DNA of 34,022 bases from positions 1 through 34,022 of the forward strand of contig CAIXZC010000111.1 in NCBI GenBank assembly GCA_903923815.1, read 5' to 3'. A model generated the notes under the pieces. The model saw only the letters and a list, made by a program, of their open reading frames with translations. It had not been told where the DNA came from and did not search any database. This stretch comes from an uncultured Myxococcales bacterium (GTDB taxonomy: Bacteria; Myxococcota_A; UBA9042; CAIXZC01). The translations under genes and the position numbers were made by a program. This document shows, one piece after another, positions 1 to 8,526 of the stretch (positions are counted from its first letter, which is position 1; every line of letters begins with the position of its first letter).

Positions 1-135
1 ATTCCACCACCTGCCGTCAGCCAGCACCGGGATGGAGCACGTCTTCGCCGGGACGGCGAAGAGGCGCTGCGTCCCGAAACCACTTTCGTTGGCCAACACA
101 GCCCGTTCCGTGACGCCGTTTCGTACCACATCGCC

Positions 136-171
136 GGCCGGATCCGCTTACTTCGTGCGCGGCTTGGACGG
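136..171 (+). repeat. 36-bp dispersed repeat, copy 1
   Basis: Bases 136-171 are identical, over 36 of 36 positions read by hand, to the reverse complement of 32908-32943. Identity stops at both ends: the base just to the left differs, and so does the sequence to the right. Here the repeat is in non-coding DNA about 35 bp upstream of the operon promoter. The other copy is in coding sequence and reads SAYFVRGLDG. A 36-bp exact match by chance in 34 kb is not expected. Confidence 0.85.
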
Positions 172-205
172 GAATGGCCCGTGGCAAATGCTTGGTTCGC
201 GGTGC

Positions 206-233
206 TTGACAGGTTCCAATCTATGGCGATAGT
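206..233 (+). promoter_or_regulatory. Candidate sigma70 promoter of the V-ATPase operon
   Basis: A perfect -35 TTGACA lies at 206-211. A 16-bp spacer follows, then GATAGT at 228-233, which matches four of six -10 consensus positions. Transcription would start near 240, giving a leader of about 35 nt before the first gene at 274. Confidence 0.6.
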
Positions 234-273
234 TTCAGCCCCGACATACCAAGATCTGCTGACAGGACTCACC

Positions 274-891
274 ATGGCCGAGGAACTTCAGGGACTACTC
301 AATCGCATCAAGGAAGAGGGCATCTCCAAGGCGGAGACCGAAGGGGCTGCGCTGCTGGCCAAGGCCCGGACCGAGGCGGCGGCCATCGTGGCCCAGGCCA
401 AGGCCGAGGCTGCGGGCCTGCGGGCTGCTGCTTTGAAGGACTCGGCGCTGGCCAAGGAGAAGGGCGAGGCGGCCCTGCGGCAGGCGGCTCGGGACGTGCT
501 TATCGGGCTGCGCAAGAGCATCGACGGCGAGCTGACCCGCACCGTGGGCCTGGCCGTGGACGCGGCCCTGTCGCCGGACGTGCTGGTGGGCATCCTGGAT
601 CATCTGGTCGCGGCCTTCGCCCAGCGGGGCGGTCGCGTGGAGGGCCTGGACGTGCTGCTGGGCGCCGAGGACCAGAAGAAGCTGGAGGCCCTGGTGCTGG
701 CCCGCTTCAAGGATCGCTTGAAGGCCGGCGTGACGCTGAAGGCCGTGCCCGAGATCACTGGTGGCATCAAGGTGGCCGCCAAGGGCGACAGCCTGTACTT
801 CGACTTCACCGCGGGGGCCATCACCGAGAGCCTGTGTGCCTTTGTGAATCCCCGCATCGCGGCGCTCATCCGCGAGGGTGGGGAGAAGTAG
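274..891 (+). CDS. atpE: V-type ATP synthase subunit E
   Basis: This 205-aa protein is the peripheral-stalk subunit E of a V/A-type ATPase, which with its partner links the catalytic head to the membrane sector. Residues 1-80 are a long Ala/Glu/Lys-rich helix (repeated AKA, AEA and EAA steps) typical of the coiled-coil stalk. The C-terminal half is the globular domain that contacts the A3B3 head, ending in a typical FVNPRIAALI tail. The open frame extends upstream to 181, but the ATG at 274, preceded by AGGA at 7-nt spacing and starting MAEELQ, gives the family-typical N-terminus. It is the first gene of a seven-gene operon and ends 4 nt before the next gene. Function is inferred from composition, size and first position in the operon. 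Confidence 0.85.
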   Translation: MAEELQGLLNRIKEEGISKAETEGAALLAKARTEAAAIVAQAKAEAAGLRAAALKDSALAKEKGEAALRQAARDVLIGLRKSIDGELTRTVGLAVDAALSPDVLVGILDHLVAAFAQRGGRVEGLDVLLGAEDQKKLEALVLARFKDRLKAGVTLKAVPEITGGIKVAAKGDSLYFDFTAGAITESLCAFVNPRIAALIREGGEK

Positions 892-895
892 GCGC

Positions 896-1441
896 ATGGG
901 GCCCATCTTCCACTATCTGGTGGCCACCCTGCCGTCCCTGCGGCTGGGTGAGGCCCTGCCCATTCGCAGCGAGGATTTCCTGGAGGTCTGCGGCCGCTAC
1001 CTGGAGCCGGAGCAACAGGAGACCCTGGTGGGCGCGGCGCTGCTGCCGGCCCCCCAAGCCCCCCACGAAGCCCTGCAAAGCTGGTACGACTTTGAGACGG
1101 ACCTTCGCAACCACCTGGCCCGGGCCCGCGCGGCGCGGCGCAAGGTGGACGCCGAGCCCTTCCTGCGCCCCGAGGGGGATCTGTCTGCGGACATGGAGCG
1201 GGCCGTGGGCGAGGCCCTGGACCAGGCCAACCCGGAGGACGGCGAACGCCGCCTGGACGAGCTGCGCTGGAGATTTCTGGAAAACCTGACGGTGGGGCAC
1301 CCCGCCGACATGACGAACCTGCTGGCCTACCGGCTGCAATTGCTGCTGGCCGAGAAGTGGGTGGACCTGGACGCCGACCAGGGCCTCGCCCGACTGGAGC
1401 AGCAGGCCAATGTGCTGAGGTCGGCCCTGAAGCTGGAGTGA
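896..1441 (+). CDS. DUF2764 family protein of V-ATPase operons
   Basis: This 181-aa protein has the N-terminal pattern YLVATLPSLRLGEALPI followed by a helical, charged body, which I recognise as the DUF2764 family. These proteins are encoded between subunits E and A in V-ATPase operons of chlamydiae, spirochaetes and Bacteroidetes, and the gene has exactly that position here. Their role is not established. Since no separate subunit C (or F or G) is found in the operon, it may supply a C-like socket or a stalk function; that is inference. The ATG at 896 is chosen over an in-frame GTG at 878 because it follows GGGGAGAAG closely and avoids overlap with the previous gene. It ends 6 nt before the A subunit gene. 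Confidence 0.8.
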   Translation: MGPIFHYLVATLPSLRLGEALPIRSEDFLEVCGRYLEPEQQETLVGAALLPAPQAPHEALQSWYDFETDLRNHLARARAARRKVDAEPFLRPEGDLSADMERAVGEALDQANPEDGERRLDELRWRFLENLTVGHPADMTNLLAYRLQLLLAEKWVDLDADQGLARLEQQANVLRSALKLE

Positions 1442-1447
1442 CACAGG

Positions 1448-3181
1448 ATGGAGACCGAGAAGACTGGCAAGGTGGTGGGGGTCAACGGGAACATGGTGAC
1501 CGTGGCCTTTGAGCACCAGGTGACCCAGAACGAAGTGGCCTATGTGCGGGTGGGCGAGCAGCGCCTCAAGTCGGAGGTCATCCGCGTGCGCGGGCGCAAG
1601 GCCGACATGCAGGTCTTCGAGGACACCAAGGGCATCCGCGTGGGTGACCAGGTGGAGTTCTCGGGGGACCTGCTCTCGGTGGAGCTGGGCCCGGGCCTGC
1701 TGACGGCGGTGTACGACGGCCTGCAGAACCCCCTGAACGAGCTGGCCGAGAAGGCGGGCTTCTTCCTGAAGCGGGGTCTGTACCTGAAGGCCCTGGACCG
1801 GGCGCGCAAGTGGAAGTTCACGCCCACGGCGAAGGTCGGCCAGACGGTGGAGGCGGGGGTGGCCCTGGGCTGGGTGCCGGAGGGCATCTTCCAGCACCAG
1901 ATCATGGTGCCCTTCACCTTCCGTGGCGCCTGGGAGGTCCAGTGGGTCCTGGAGGGCGGCGAGCACACGGTGGACACCGTGGTGGCGCGGCTGGTCCAGG
2001 GGCGGGAGGTGCGTGAGGTAAGCATGGTCCAGGTCTGGCCCGTGAAGATCCCCATCACGGCCTACGCCGAGCGCCTGCTGCCCACCGAACCCCTGGTGAC
2101 CCAGCAGCGCATCATTGACAGCTTCTTCCCCGTGGCCCGGGGCGGCACCTTCTGCGTGCCCGGACCCTTTGGCGCCGGCAAGACGGTGCTGCAGCACGCC
2201 CTGGCCCAGTACAGCGAGACCGACGTGGTGGTGGTGGCGGCCTGCGGCGAGCGCGCCGGCGAAGTGGTGGAGGTGCTGCGCGAGTTCCCCCACCTGAAGG
2301 ACCCCCGCACGGGCGGCACCCTGGCGGACCGCACCATCATCATCTGCAATACCAGCTCCATGCCCGTGGCGGCCCGCGAGGCCAGCGTCTACACGGCCGT
2401 GACCCTGGCCGAGTACTACCGTCAGATGGGCCTCCACGTGATGCTCCTGGCGGACAGCACCAGCCGTTGGGCCCAGGCCGCCCGCGAGATGTCCGGGCGC
2501 CTTGAGGAGATCCCCGGCGAGGAGGCCTTCCCCGCCTACCTGGAAAGCCTCATCGCCCAGTTCTACGAGCGCGCTGGCGTGGTGCGCCTGAAGGACGGCC
2601 GCGGCGGGTCCGTGACCATTGGTGGCACCGTCAGCCCCGCCGGTGGCAACTTCGAAGAGCCCGTGACCCAGGGCACGCTGAAGGTGGTGGGCTGCTTCCT
2701 GGGCCTGTCCCGCGAACGCAGCGACGCCCGGCGCTACCCGGCCATCCATCCTCTGGACTCCTGGAGCAAATACGGCGGCATCATCGACGCGGGCCTCATG
2801 CGCGAGGCCAAGCGCGTGCTGCGGGCCGGCAACGAGGTGGCCCAGATGATGAAGGTGGTGGGCGAGGAGGGCGTCTCCACGGACGACTTCGTGGTCTACA
2901 TGAAGGCCGAGTTTGTGGACGCCGTGTACCTGCAGCAGAACACCTTCGACGAGGTGGACGGCGCCAGCGGCAAGGACCGCCAGGTGCACGCCTTCCAGCA
3001 GGTGGGCCAGGTGCTGGCCGCCAACCTGCGCTTCAGAAACAAGGAAGACACGCGGACCTTCTTCCAGGGGCTGCGGCAGAAGTTCATCGACTGGAACTAC
3101 GCCCGCCAGGGCAGCGACGAGTTCGTCCGCCTGGAGGGTGCCATCAACAACGACTTGCGGGAACGGACTGTGCAGCCATGA
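1448..3181 (+). CDS. atpA: V-type ATP synthase subunit A (catalytic)
   Basis: This 577-aa protein is the catalytic nucleotide-binding subunit of the A3B3 head of a V/A-type ATPase. The Walker A loop GPFGAGKT is at residues 239-246, with catalytic Lys245. The non-homologous insert that distinguishes A subunits from F-type beta subunits precedes it at about residues 100-190. Downstream blocks [40 protein letters not shown] and the [12 protein letters not shown] stretch are all family hallmarks, and the length matches the family (about 580-590). The start is an ATG preceded by ACACAGG. The stop overlaps the start of the B subunit gene by four bases (ATGA), which implies translational coupling. 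Nothing is missing from the active site as read. Confidence 0.97.
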   Translation: METEKTGKVVGVNGNMVTVAFEHQVTQNEVAYVRVGEQRLKSEVIRVRGRKADMQVFEDTKGIRVGDQVEFSGDLLSVELGPGLLTAVYDGLQNPLNELAEKAGFFLKRGLYLKALDRARKWKFTPTAKVGQTVEAGVALGWVPEGIFQHQIMVPFTFRGAWEVQWVLEGGEHTVDTVVARLVQGREVREVSMVQVWPVKIPITAYAERLLPTEPLVTQQRIIDSFFPVARGGTFCVPGPFGAGKTVLQHALAQYSETDVVVVAACGERAGEVVEVLREFPHLKDPRTGGTLADRTIIICNTSSMPVAAREASVYTAVTLAEYYRQMGLHVMLLADSTSRWAQAAREMSGRLEEIPGEEAFPAYLESLIAQFYERAGVVRLKDGRGGSVTIGGTVSPAGGNFEEPVTQGTLKVVGCFLGLSRERSDARRYPAIHPLDSWSKYGGIIDAGLMREAKRVLRAGNEVAQMMKVVGEEGVSTDDFVVYMKAEFVDAVYLQQNTFDEVDGASGKDRQVHAFQQVGQVLAANLRFRNKEDTRTFFQGLRQKFIDWNYARQGSDEFVRLEGAINNDLRERTVQP

Positions 3182-4476
3182 GGAAGGTCTACCAGAGAAT
3201 CACCCGCATTGCGGGCAACGTCATCACCGTGGAAGCCGAGGACGTGTTCAGCGGCGAGCTGGCCGAAGTGACCAGCCAGCGCGGCGTGTCCCTGGCCCAG
3301 GTCATCCGCATCGACGGCCTGAACGTGTCGTTGCAGGTCTTCGCGGGCAGCCGCGGCGTATCCACCGGCGACCAGGTGCGCTTCCTGGGGCGGCAGATGC
3401 AGGTGTCCACGTCGGAGAACCTGTTGGGCCGCATCTTCAACGGCAGCGCCCAGCCCCGGGACAACGGCCCCGAGCTGTCGGAGGCCCTGGTGGATGTGGG
3501 CGGCCCCTCGGTGAACCCCGCCAAGCGCATCATCCCGCGCCACATGGTGCGCACGGGCATCCCCATGATTGACGTGTTCAACACGTTGGTGGAGTCCCAG
3601 AAGCTGCCCATCTTCTCCATCGCCGGCGAGCCCTACAACCTGCTGCTGGCGCGCATCGCCATGCAGGCCGAGGTGGACGTCATCATCCTGGGTGGCATGG
3701 GCCTGAAGTACGACGACTACCTGTTCTTCCGCAACACGCTGGACGAGCACGGGGCCCTCAGCCGCAGCGTGCTGTTCATCCACACCGCCTCGGACCCCAC
3801 GGTGGAGTGCCTGATGGTGCCGGACATGGCCCTGGCCGTGGCCGAATCCTACGCCGTGGCGGGCAAGAAGGTGCTGGTGCTGCTGACGGACATGACCAAC
3901 TTCGCGGACGCCCTCAAGGAGGTGGCCATCACGATGGAGCAGATTCCGTCGAATCGTGGCTACCCGGGGGACCTGTACAGCCAGCTTGCGGCCCGCTACG
4001 AGAAGGCCGTGGACTTCGAGGGCGCGGGCTCCATCACCATCCTGGCGGTGACCACCATGCCCGGCGACGACGTCACCCACCCGGTGCCGGACAACACGGG
4101 CTACATCACCGAGGGTCAGTTCTACCTGAAGAACGGGCGCATCGAGCCCTTTGGTTCGCTGTCGCGGCTGAAGCAGTTGGTGAACGGCAAGACCCGGGCG
4201 GACCACCGCGCCATCATGGACACCATGATCCGGCTGTACGCGGACTACAAGTCCTCCCTGGAGAAGCAGTCCATGGGCTTCCGCATGAGCCCCTGGGACC
4301 AGAAGCTGCTGAAGTACGGCACGCTGTTCGAGCAGCGCATGATGGACCTGTCCGTGAACATTCCCCTGGAGGAGGCGCTGGACCTTGGGTGGAAGACCCT
4401 GGCCGAGTGCCTGGAGCCCCAGGACACGGGCATCAAGACGGACCTGGTGAAGCAGTTCTGGCCGACGGGGAAGTAG
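3178..4476 (+). CDS. atpB: V-type ATP synthase subunit B (regulatory)
   Basis: This 432-aa protein is the non-catalytic nucleotide-binding subunit alternating with A in the hexameric head. As expected for B, the P-loop is degenerate: the equivalent segment reads [13 protein letters not shown], without the GKT lysine. Other landmarks are [10 protein letters not shown]-like residues near 100, [48 protein letters not shown], and [16 protein letters not shown] followed by [23 protein letters not shown]. The length fits the shorter bacterial B subunits. The ATG overlaps the stop of the A gene, and the gene ends 4 nt before the D subunit. It is part of the same operon. Confidence 0.97.
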   Translation: MRKVYQRITRIAGNVITVEAEDVFSGELAEVTSQRGVSLAQVIRIDGLNVSLQVFAGSRGVSTGDQVRFLGRQMQVSTSENLLGRIFNGSAQPRDNGPELSEALVDVGGPSVNPAKRIIPRHMVRTGIPMIDVFNTLVESQKLPIFSIAGEPYNLLLARIAMQAEVDVIILGGMGLKYDDYLFFRNTLDEHGALSRSVLFIHTASDPTVECLMVPDMALAVAESYAVAGKKVLVLLTDMTNFADALKEVAITMEQIPSNRGYPGDLYSQLAARYEKAVDFEGAGSITILAVTTMPGDDVTHPVPDNTGYITEGQFYLKNGRIEPFGSLSRLKQLVNGKTRADHRAIMDTMIRLYADYKSSLEKQSMGFRMSPWDQKLLKYGTLFEQRMMDLSVNIPLEEALDLGWKTLAECLEPQDTGIKTDLVKQFWPTGK

Positions 4477-4480
4477 GGGC

Positions 4481-5101
4481 ATGGCGACCATCAAACTGAC
4501 CAAGACGGAGCTGAAAAAGCAACGGGACGCGTTGAAGCAGTTCCGGCGCTACCTGCCCACCTTGCAGCTCAAGAAGCAGCAGCTGCAGATGGAGGTCCAG
4601 CACGCCCGCGATGCCCGCGCCCAACTGGAGCAGGAGCGCACAGAGTTCACGGGGCGGCTGGGGCGCTGGTCCAGGCTGCTGGGACGGCCCGAGTTCGCGT
4701 CCCTGGAGCACAGCCTTCGGCCCGGGCGCCTGGAGACCTCCGTGCGCAACGTGGCGGGCGTGGACGTGCCCGTGTTCGTCAGCCTGTCGTTTGACGAGGA
4801 CCTGCCCGACCTGTTCACCACGCCTCTGTGGCTGGACGCCGCCTCGGACGCCCTGCGCAAGCTGCTGGAGCTGCGCCTTCGGGACGAGATCCTGCAGCAG
4901 CAGCAGCAGCGCCTGGAGGACGAGCTTCGCACCACGACCCAGCGCGTGAACCTGTTCGAGAAGGTGAAGATTCCCCAGTGCCGCGAGCACATCCGCGTCA
5001 TCGGCATCTACCTGGGCGACCAGCAGACCGCGGCGGTGGGCCGCAGCAAGATCGCCAAGCGCAAGTTCGAGGGCACCGAGCCCCAGCAGGGGGTGGCCTG
5101 A
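4481..5101 (+). CDS. atpD: V-type ATP synthase subunit D (central stalk)
   Basis: This 206-aa protein is the central rotor shaft of the enzyme, analogous to F-type gamma. It starts IKLTKTELKKQRDALKQFRRYLPTLQLKKQQLQ, the usual N-terminal helix of the coiled-coil, and the second long helix (about residues 125-175) contains ALRKLLELRLRDEILQQQQQRLEDELR and RVNLFEKVKIP, the canonical D-subunit signature. The end is LGDQQTAAVGRSKIAKRKFE. The length is family-typical. A run of CAG codons encodes five consecutive Gln at about 4894-4908. The stop shares one base with the start of the next gene (TGATG). No subunit F gene follows, unlike in many archaeal-type operons. Confidence 0.95.
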   Translation: MATIKLTKTELKKQRDALKQFRRYLPTLQLKKQQLQMEVQHARDARAQLEQERTEFTGRLGRWSRLLGRPEFASLEHSLRPGRLETSVRNVAGVDVPVFVSLSFDEDLPDLFTTPLWLDAASDALRKLLELRLRDEILQQQQQRLEDELRTTTQRVNLFEKVKIPQCREHIRVIGIYLGDQQTAAVGRSKIAKRKFEGTEPQQGVA

Positions 5102-6903
5102 TGATTGAGAAGATGAAGACCCTGTCCCTGGTGTGCCTGCAACAGGACCGTGAGGCCACCTTGCAGGCCCTGCGGGACCTGGAGATCGTCCAGGTGAAGC
5201 CCGGGGACTTTGCGGCCTCCGAGACCCTGGCCGAGGTGCAACGGCGCGGCGAGAACGTCCAGCGCCTGCTGAACCTGCTGGCGGGGGTGACCAGGGCCAA
5301 GGCGGAGACGGGGCTGTTCAATGGGCTGGAGGGTGAGGCGCTGTTCGAGCGCGTCCAGGAGCTGTCCACCCAGACCACGCGCTGCAGCGACGAGCAGGAC
5401 ACCCTGGCCCGGGAAGAGGAACAACTGGCCCCCTGGGGCGACTTCGACCAGCAGGATCTGGCGGCGCTGAAGGCCAAGGGGCTGGACGTGCGCCTGTGCA
5501 TGACCCTGGGTGGTCGCCTGCCCGAGTTGCCCGCCCATGCGGCCCTGCAGGAGGTACGCCGGGAGAAGGACCAGGTCTGGTATCTGGTGCTGTCCTCCCA
5601 GCCCCTGGAGCTGCCCCTCCCCGAGGTGGTCCTGCCCCAGGGAAAGACCCTGGAGGGGGTGCGGCTGGCCCGTGCGGAGGGGCGCAAACGCCTGGACCTG
5701 TTGCAAGCCCAGCTTGCCGAGGCCGCCCTGGTGGTGGACCGCCTGACGGACCACCGGCTGGGCCTTTCCGAGCGCGAAGAGTTCCTGACCAACCTGGAGG
5801 GTATGGGGGCTGCGGGGGAGCTGGCCTGGCTGCAGGGTTACTGCCCCGCCAAGGCCGTGGACGCCCTGAAGCTTGCGGCCCTGAGCCGGGGCTGGGCGCT
5901 GCTGCTGGAGGACCCCGCGGAGGATGACGGGGGCGTGCCCACCCTGATCACGGTGCCCAAGTGGCTGCAACTGTCCAAGCCCCTCTTTGACTTCATCGGC
6001 ATCGCCCCCGGCTACCGGGAGTTCGACATCAGCGCCTGGTTCCTGATCTTCTTCGCCATCTTCTTCTCCATCATCGTGGGGGACGCGGGCTACGGCACCA
6101 TCATGACGGGGCTGGTCCTGTGGTTCCGCCGCAAGGCCGAGGGCAAGGCCCGGGTTGCCTACAACCTCATGCTGCTGCTGAGCGTCTGCACCATCGGCTG
6201 GGGCTTCATCACGGGCAACTACTTCGGCACCCCCAGGGAGACCTGGCCCACGCTCATGCAGGGCATCCCCTGGTTCTGGGAAGACCGCAACATCCAATAC
6301 CTGTGCTTTGGCATCGGCGCGGTGCACCTGACCATCGCCCACGCCATCAAGGTGTCCTCCATCATCAACAGCCGGGTGGCCCTGGCGGAGCTTGGCTGGA
6401 CGGTCATCATCTGGGGCAACTTCTTCCTGGGCAGCTCCCTGGTCACCAACCGCCCCATGCCCTCCTGGATCGCCTGGCAGTACGGCGTGGGCATGGTGCT
6501 GGTGGCGCTGTTCACCTCCGGGGCTCGCAATCCTCTGAAGGTCTTCGGATTGGGCCTGGGCGCGCTGGCGGGTGGCCTGGTCAACAGCTTCGTGGACGTG
6601 CTGTCCTACATCCGCCTCTTCGCCGTGGGCATGTCCGGGTACTACATGGCCAAGAGCTTCAACGACATGTGCTACAACATGTTCTCCGGGGCCGAGGGCA
6701 TCGCCTGGGTGGCCCTGTTCTTGTTGGCCGCGGTCATCATCGTCATGGGGCACATGCTGAACCTTGCGCTCAGCGGTTTGGGGGTGCTGGTCCACGGCAT
6801 CCGATTGAATACCTTGGAGTTCTCTGGTCATGTCGGTCTGGAGTGGGCGGGGACGCCCTTCCGGGCCTTTGCGCGGCGGCTCAAGCCGGGTCAGCCGAAC
6901 TGA
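5101..6903 (+). CDS. atpI: V-type ATP synthase subunit I (membrane stator, a-type)
   Basis: This 600-aa protein is the stator membrane subunit that carries the ion half-channels against the proteolipid ring. Residues 1 to about 295 are the cytosolic arm with coiled-coil hairpins. Residues about 310-600 contain at least seven hydrophobic helices, starting with ISAWFLIFFAIFFSIIVGDAGYG, a signature of the family. The helix SYIRLFAVGMSGYYMAKSF carries the essential arginine (Arg505), followed by LSGLGVLVHGIRLNTLEFSGH, where the HGIRLN(T/Y)xEF motif is diagnostic. The start is the ATG at 5101 overlapping the D stop. It lies 40 nt upstream of the proteolipid gene, completing the membrane sector. 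Confidence 0.95.
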   Translation: MIEKMKTLSLVCLQQDREATLQALRDLEIVQVKPGDFAASETLAEVQRRGENVQRLLNLLAGVTRAKAETGLFNGLEGEALFERVQELSTQTTRCSDEQDTLAREEEQLAPWGDFDQQDLAALKAKGLDVRLCMTLGGRLPELPAHAALQEVRREKDQVWYLVLSSQPLELPLPEVVLPQGKTLEGVRLARAEGRKRLDLLQAQLAEAALVVDRLTDHRLGLSEREEFLTNLEGMGAAGELAWLQGYCPAKAVDALKLAALSRGWALLLEDPAEDDGGVPTLITVPKWLQLSKPLFDFIGIAPGYREFDISAWFLIFFAIFFSIIVGDAGYGTIMTGLVLWFRRKAEGKARVAYNLMLLLSVCTIGWGFITGNYFGTPRETWPTLMQGIPWFWEDRNIQYLCFGIGAVHLTIAHAIKVSSIINSRVALAELGWTVIIWGNFFLGSSLVTNRPMPSWIAWQYGVGMVLVALFTSGARNPLKVFGLGLGALAGGLVNSFVDVLSYIRLFAVGMSGYYMAKSFNDMCYNMFSGAEGIAWVALFLLAAVIIVMGHMLNLALSGLGVLVHGIRLNTLEFSGHVGLEWAGTPFRAFARRLKPGQPN

Positions 6904-6943
6904 TTTTTTCCGGATCTAGGCTGGTATTTGGAGGTAAGGAACC

Positions 6944-7405
6944 ATGATTGAACAAGCTGTTGTGTTGGGCCCCGTTCTTGCCAAGATCGGCGCTGTGGCG
7001 TGCATGACCCTGTCGGCTTTGGGCAGCTCCCTGGGTGCCGGCGCGGGTGGTTCGGGGGCCGTGGGGGCCTGGAAGAAGTGCCTGGTCCAGAAGAAGCCGG
7101 CGCCCTTCCAGTTGCTGGTCTTCGCGGGGGCCCCCCTGTCCCAGACCATCTACGGCATGATCCTCATGTTCCTCATCTACGGGAAGGCCGAGACCGCCGG
7201 CGCCAACGGCCTGCTGTACCTGTGGGCGGGGCTCTTCGGGGGCCTGGCCATGGGCGTGTCCGCCTGGATGCAGGGCAAGGCCGCCGCGGTGGCCTGCGAC
7301 TCCTTCGCCGAGACGGGCAAGGGCTTCACCAACGACCTCATGATCCTGGGCATCATCGAGACCTGCGCCCTGTTCATCATGGCCTTCCTGATCTCCGTGC
7401 TGTAG
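6944..7405 (+). CDS. atpK: V-type ATP synthase subunit K (proteolipid ring)
   Basis: This 153-aa protein forms the rotating c-type ring. It has four transmembrane helices in two hairpins (about residues 5-40, 55-80, 88-115 and 130-152), the duplicated 16-kDa architecture. The ion-carrying acid is present only in the second hairpin, Glu139 in ILGIIETCALFIM; the first hairpin has Gln67 instead. Aligned by eye to Enterococcus hirae NtpK, Ser66, Gln67, Tyr70, Gln110 and Glu139 correspond to the Na+ ligands and neighbours Thr64, Gln65, Tyr68, Gln110 and Glu139, so Na+ coupling is plausible. A strong GGAGGT site 9 nt before the ATG suits a highly translated ring subunit. It is the last gene of the operon and converges with the next gene. 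Confidence 0.95.
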   Translation: MIEQAVVLGPVLAKIGAVACMTLSALGSSLGAGAGGSGAVGAWKKCLVQKKPAPFQLLVFAGAPLSQTIYGMILMFLIYGKAETAGANGLLYLWAGLFGGLAMGVSAWMQGKAAAVACDSFAETGKGFTNDLMILGIIETCALFIMAFLISVL

Positions 7406-7434
7406 GACTGACGTCGAACCTCGGGCCCGCTCCT

Positions 7435-8373
7435 TCACAGTCGCGGTTCGGACATGATCCACAATGGGACCTTGTCGCGGAACCCCAGGGCCGGGCGCTT
7501 GGGGCCCTCCTGCACGAAGATCCTGGCGGTGGTGGCCCGGCGCAGCATGGGCCGATCGCCCAGGGAGTTGCCCGCGGCCAACAACACCTCCGCCCCTTCC
7601 AGGCCCTGCTGCCGAAGATACCAGTCAATCCAGGCGTTTTTGCCCTCGCCGTAGGGGATGCAGGGGTTGGGCGCGTCGCCCCCCGGGTGGGCCAGGGTGC
7701 CGTCGGGGTTGCAGCGCAGGCCCAGCACCGCGTCCGCCTGGAGGCCGAACCAGTTCAGCCCCTCCTCCACCAGGGCCTGGGGTGAGGCGCTGACCACGAT
7801 GACCTTGAGCTTCAGCAGGCGCGCCACCAGGAACATCTCGGCCAGGGGCTTCACCAGGGCGATGTGCAGCCCCAGCCGCTGGCCCCCGGGCATGGGCTGG
7901 TGCCCCCTGGCCAGGATTCCTTCCCGCAGCATGGTGCGCAGCTCTCGGCGCAGTTGGGAAGGTGCCGCCGAGGCCAGCAGGGGCCCAAGAATGGCGTAGG
8001 AGGGCTGGAAGTGGTTGGTCTGCCAGGGCAGGAAGGCGCTCTGCCCTTCCGGGGTAACGCCGTCGCCGTAGTAGGCCGTCAGTTGTTCCATCCACAGGTC
8101 CTGGTCGCCGTGTTGGGAGCCATCCACCAGCCGCTCCAACAGGGTCGCGCCGGCCGGCGTCAGCCAGGGCAGACACTGGGCCAGGGGCGCCTGGGGCATG
8201 GCCAGAAGGCCCGCCCTGGCGGCGTGGAAGAACAGAAGATCGCCGGTGTCCGTGCCCACCAGGGTTCCGTCCCAGTCGAACAGCGCCAGGGGATGGCGCG
8301 GCCTGCTGGGCGCCTTCAAGCGGGCCGTCAGGGCCTCCAATATCGCCACCCGGTTGAAGGGAAGGGGCGCCAT
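7435..8373 (-). CDS. HAD-superfamily phosphatase
   Basis: This 312-aa haloacid dehalogenase-fold hydrolase is probably a phosphatase on a small soluble substrate. Motif I is LFDWDGTLVGTD, with nucleophile Asp33 and general acid Asp35. Motif II is VIVVSASPQALVEE. A conserved Lys lies in GEGKNAWIDWYL, and motif IV is AAGNSLGDRPML. The order and the long helical cap after motif I resemble the phosphoserine-phosphatase-like HAD-IB group, but the substrate cannot be told. The ATG at 8373 is chosen because AGGAGG at 8379-8384 (minus strand) sits five bases upstream; a GTG six bases earlier overlaps that site. The gene stands alone, convergent with atpK and divergent from the PAS sensor. Confidence 0.85.
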   Translation of the reverse strand: MAPLPFNRVAILEALTARLKAPSRPRHPLALFDWDGTLVGTDTGDLLFFHAARAGLLAMPQAPLAQCLPWLTPAGATLLERLVDGSQHGDQDLWMEQLTAYYGDGVTPEGQSAFLPWQTNHFQPSYAILGPLLASAAPSQLRRELRTMLREGILARGHQPMPGGQRLGLHIALVKPLAEMFLVARLLKLKVIVVSASPQALVEEGLNWFGLQADAVLGLRCNPDGTLAHPGGDAPNPCIPYGEGKNAWIDWYLRQQGLEGAEVLLAAGNSLGDRPMLRRATTARIFVQEGPKRPALGFRDKVPLWIMSEPRL

Positions 8374-8430
8374 CGGCACCTCCTGGATGCAATTCCGTCA
8401 GGGGACGAAGGATTGCACCACAGGCAGGGT

Positions 8431-8460
8431 TTGACAAGGGGCGCAGCCCGGGACTAGAGT
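8431..8460 (+). promoter_or_regulatory. Candidate sigma70 promoter of the PAS sensor gene
   Basis: A perfect -35 TTGACA is at 8431-8436, and TAGAGT (four of six -10 matches) is at 8455-8460, separated by 18 bp. The start codon at 8527 would lie about 60 nt downstream of transcription start. Confidence 0.65.
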
Positions 8461-8526
8461 CCGGCCATTCAATGAGCGGTGCCACGCATCCGTCGCCCCC
8501 GTGGGGCTGGCGGGGAAGGGGTTCGC

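Larger units (their letters stand above)
1..273. other. Non-coding leader region upstream of the V-ATPase operon
   Basis: No convincing gene is seen here. A short open frame at 32-232 has no Shine-Dalgarno site and no recognisable family. The stretch holds one copy of a 36-bp repeat (136-171), whose other copy is inverted inside the fusion gene near the right end, and a sigma70-like promoter at 206-233. The left edge of the window cuts this region, so a gene ending just outside cannot be excluded. Confidence 0.6.

Noticed and set aside
32-232. A 66-codon open frame at the left edge containing SAYFVRGLDG
   Set aside because: The only recognisable part is the 36-bp repeat; no ribosome-binding site, and it runs through the operon promoter.
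866-2989. A 707-codon open frame on the minus strand opposite subunits X and A of the V-ATPase
   Set aside because: Composition is His/Gln/Leu-biased noise typical of the antisense of GC-rich genes; it has no motif, and the plus-strand genes are unmistakable.
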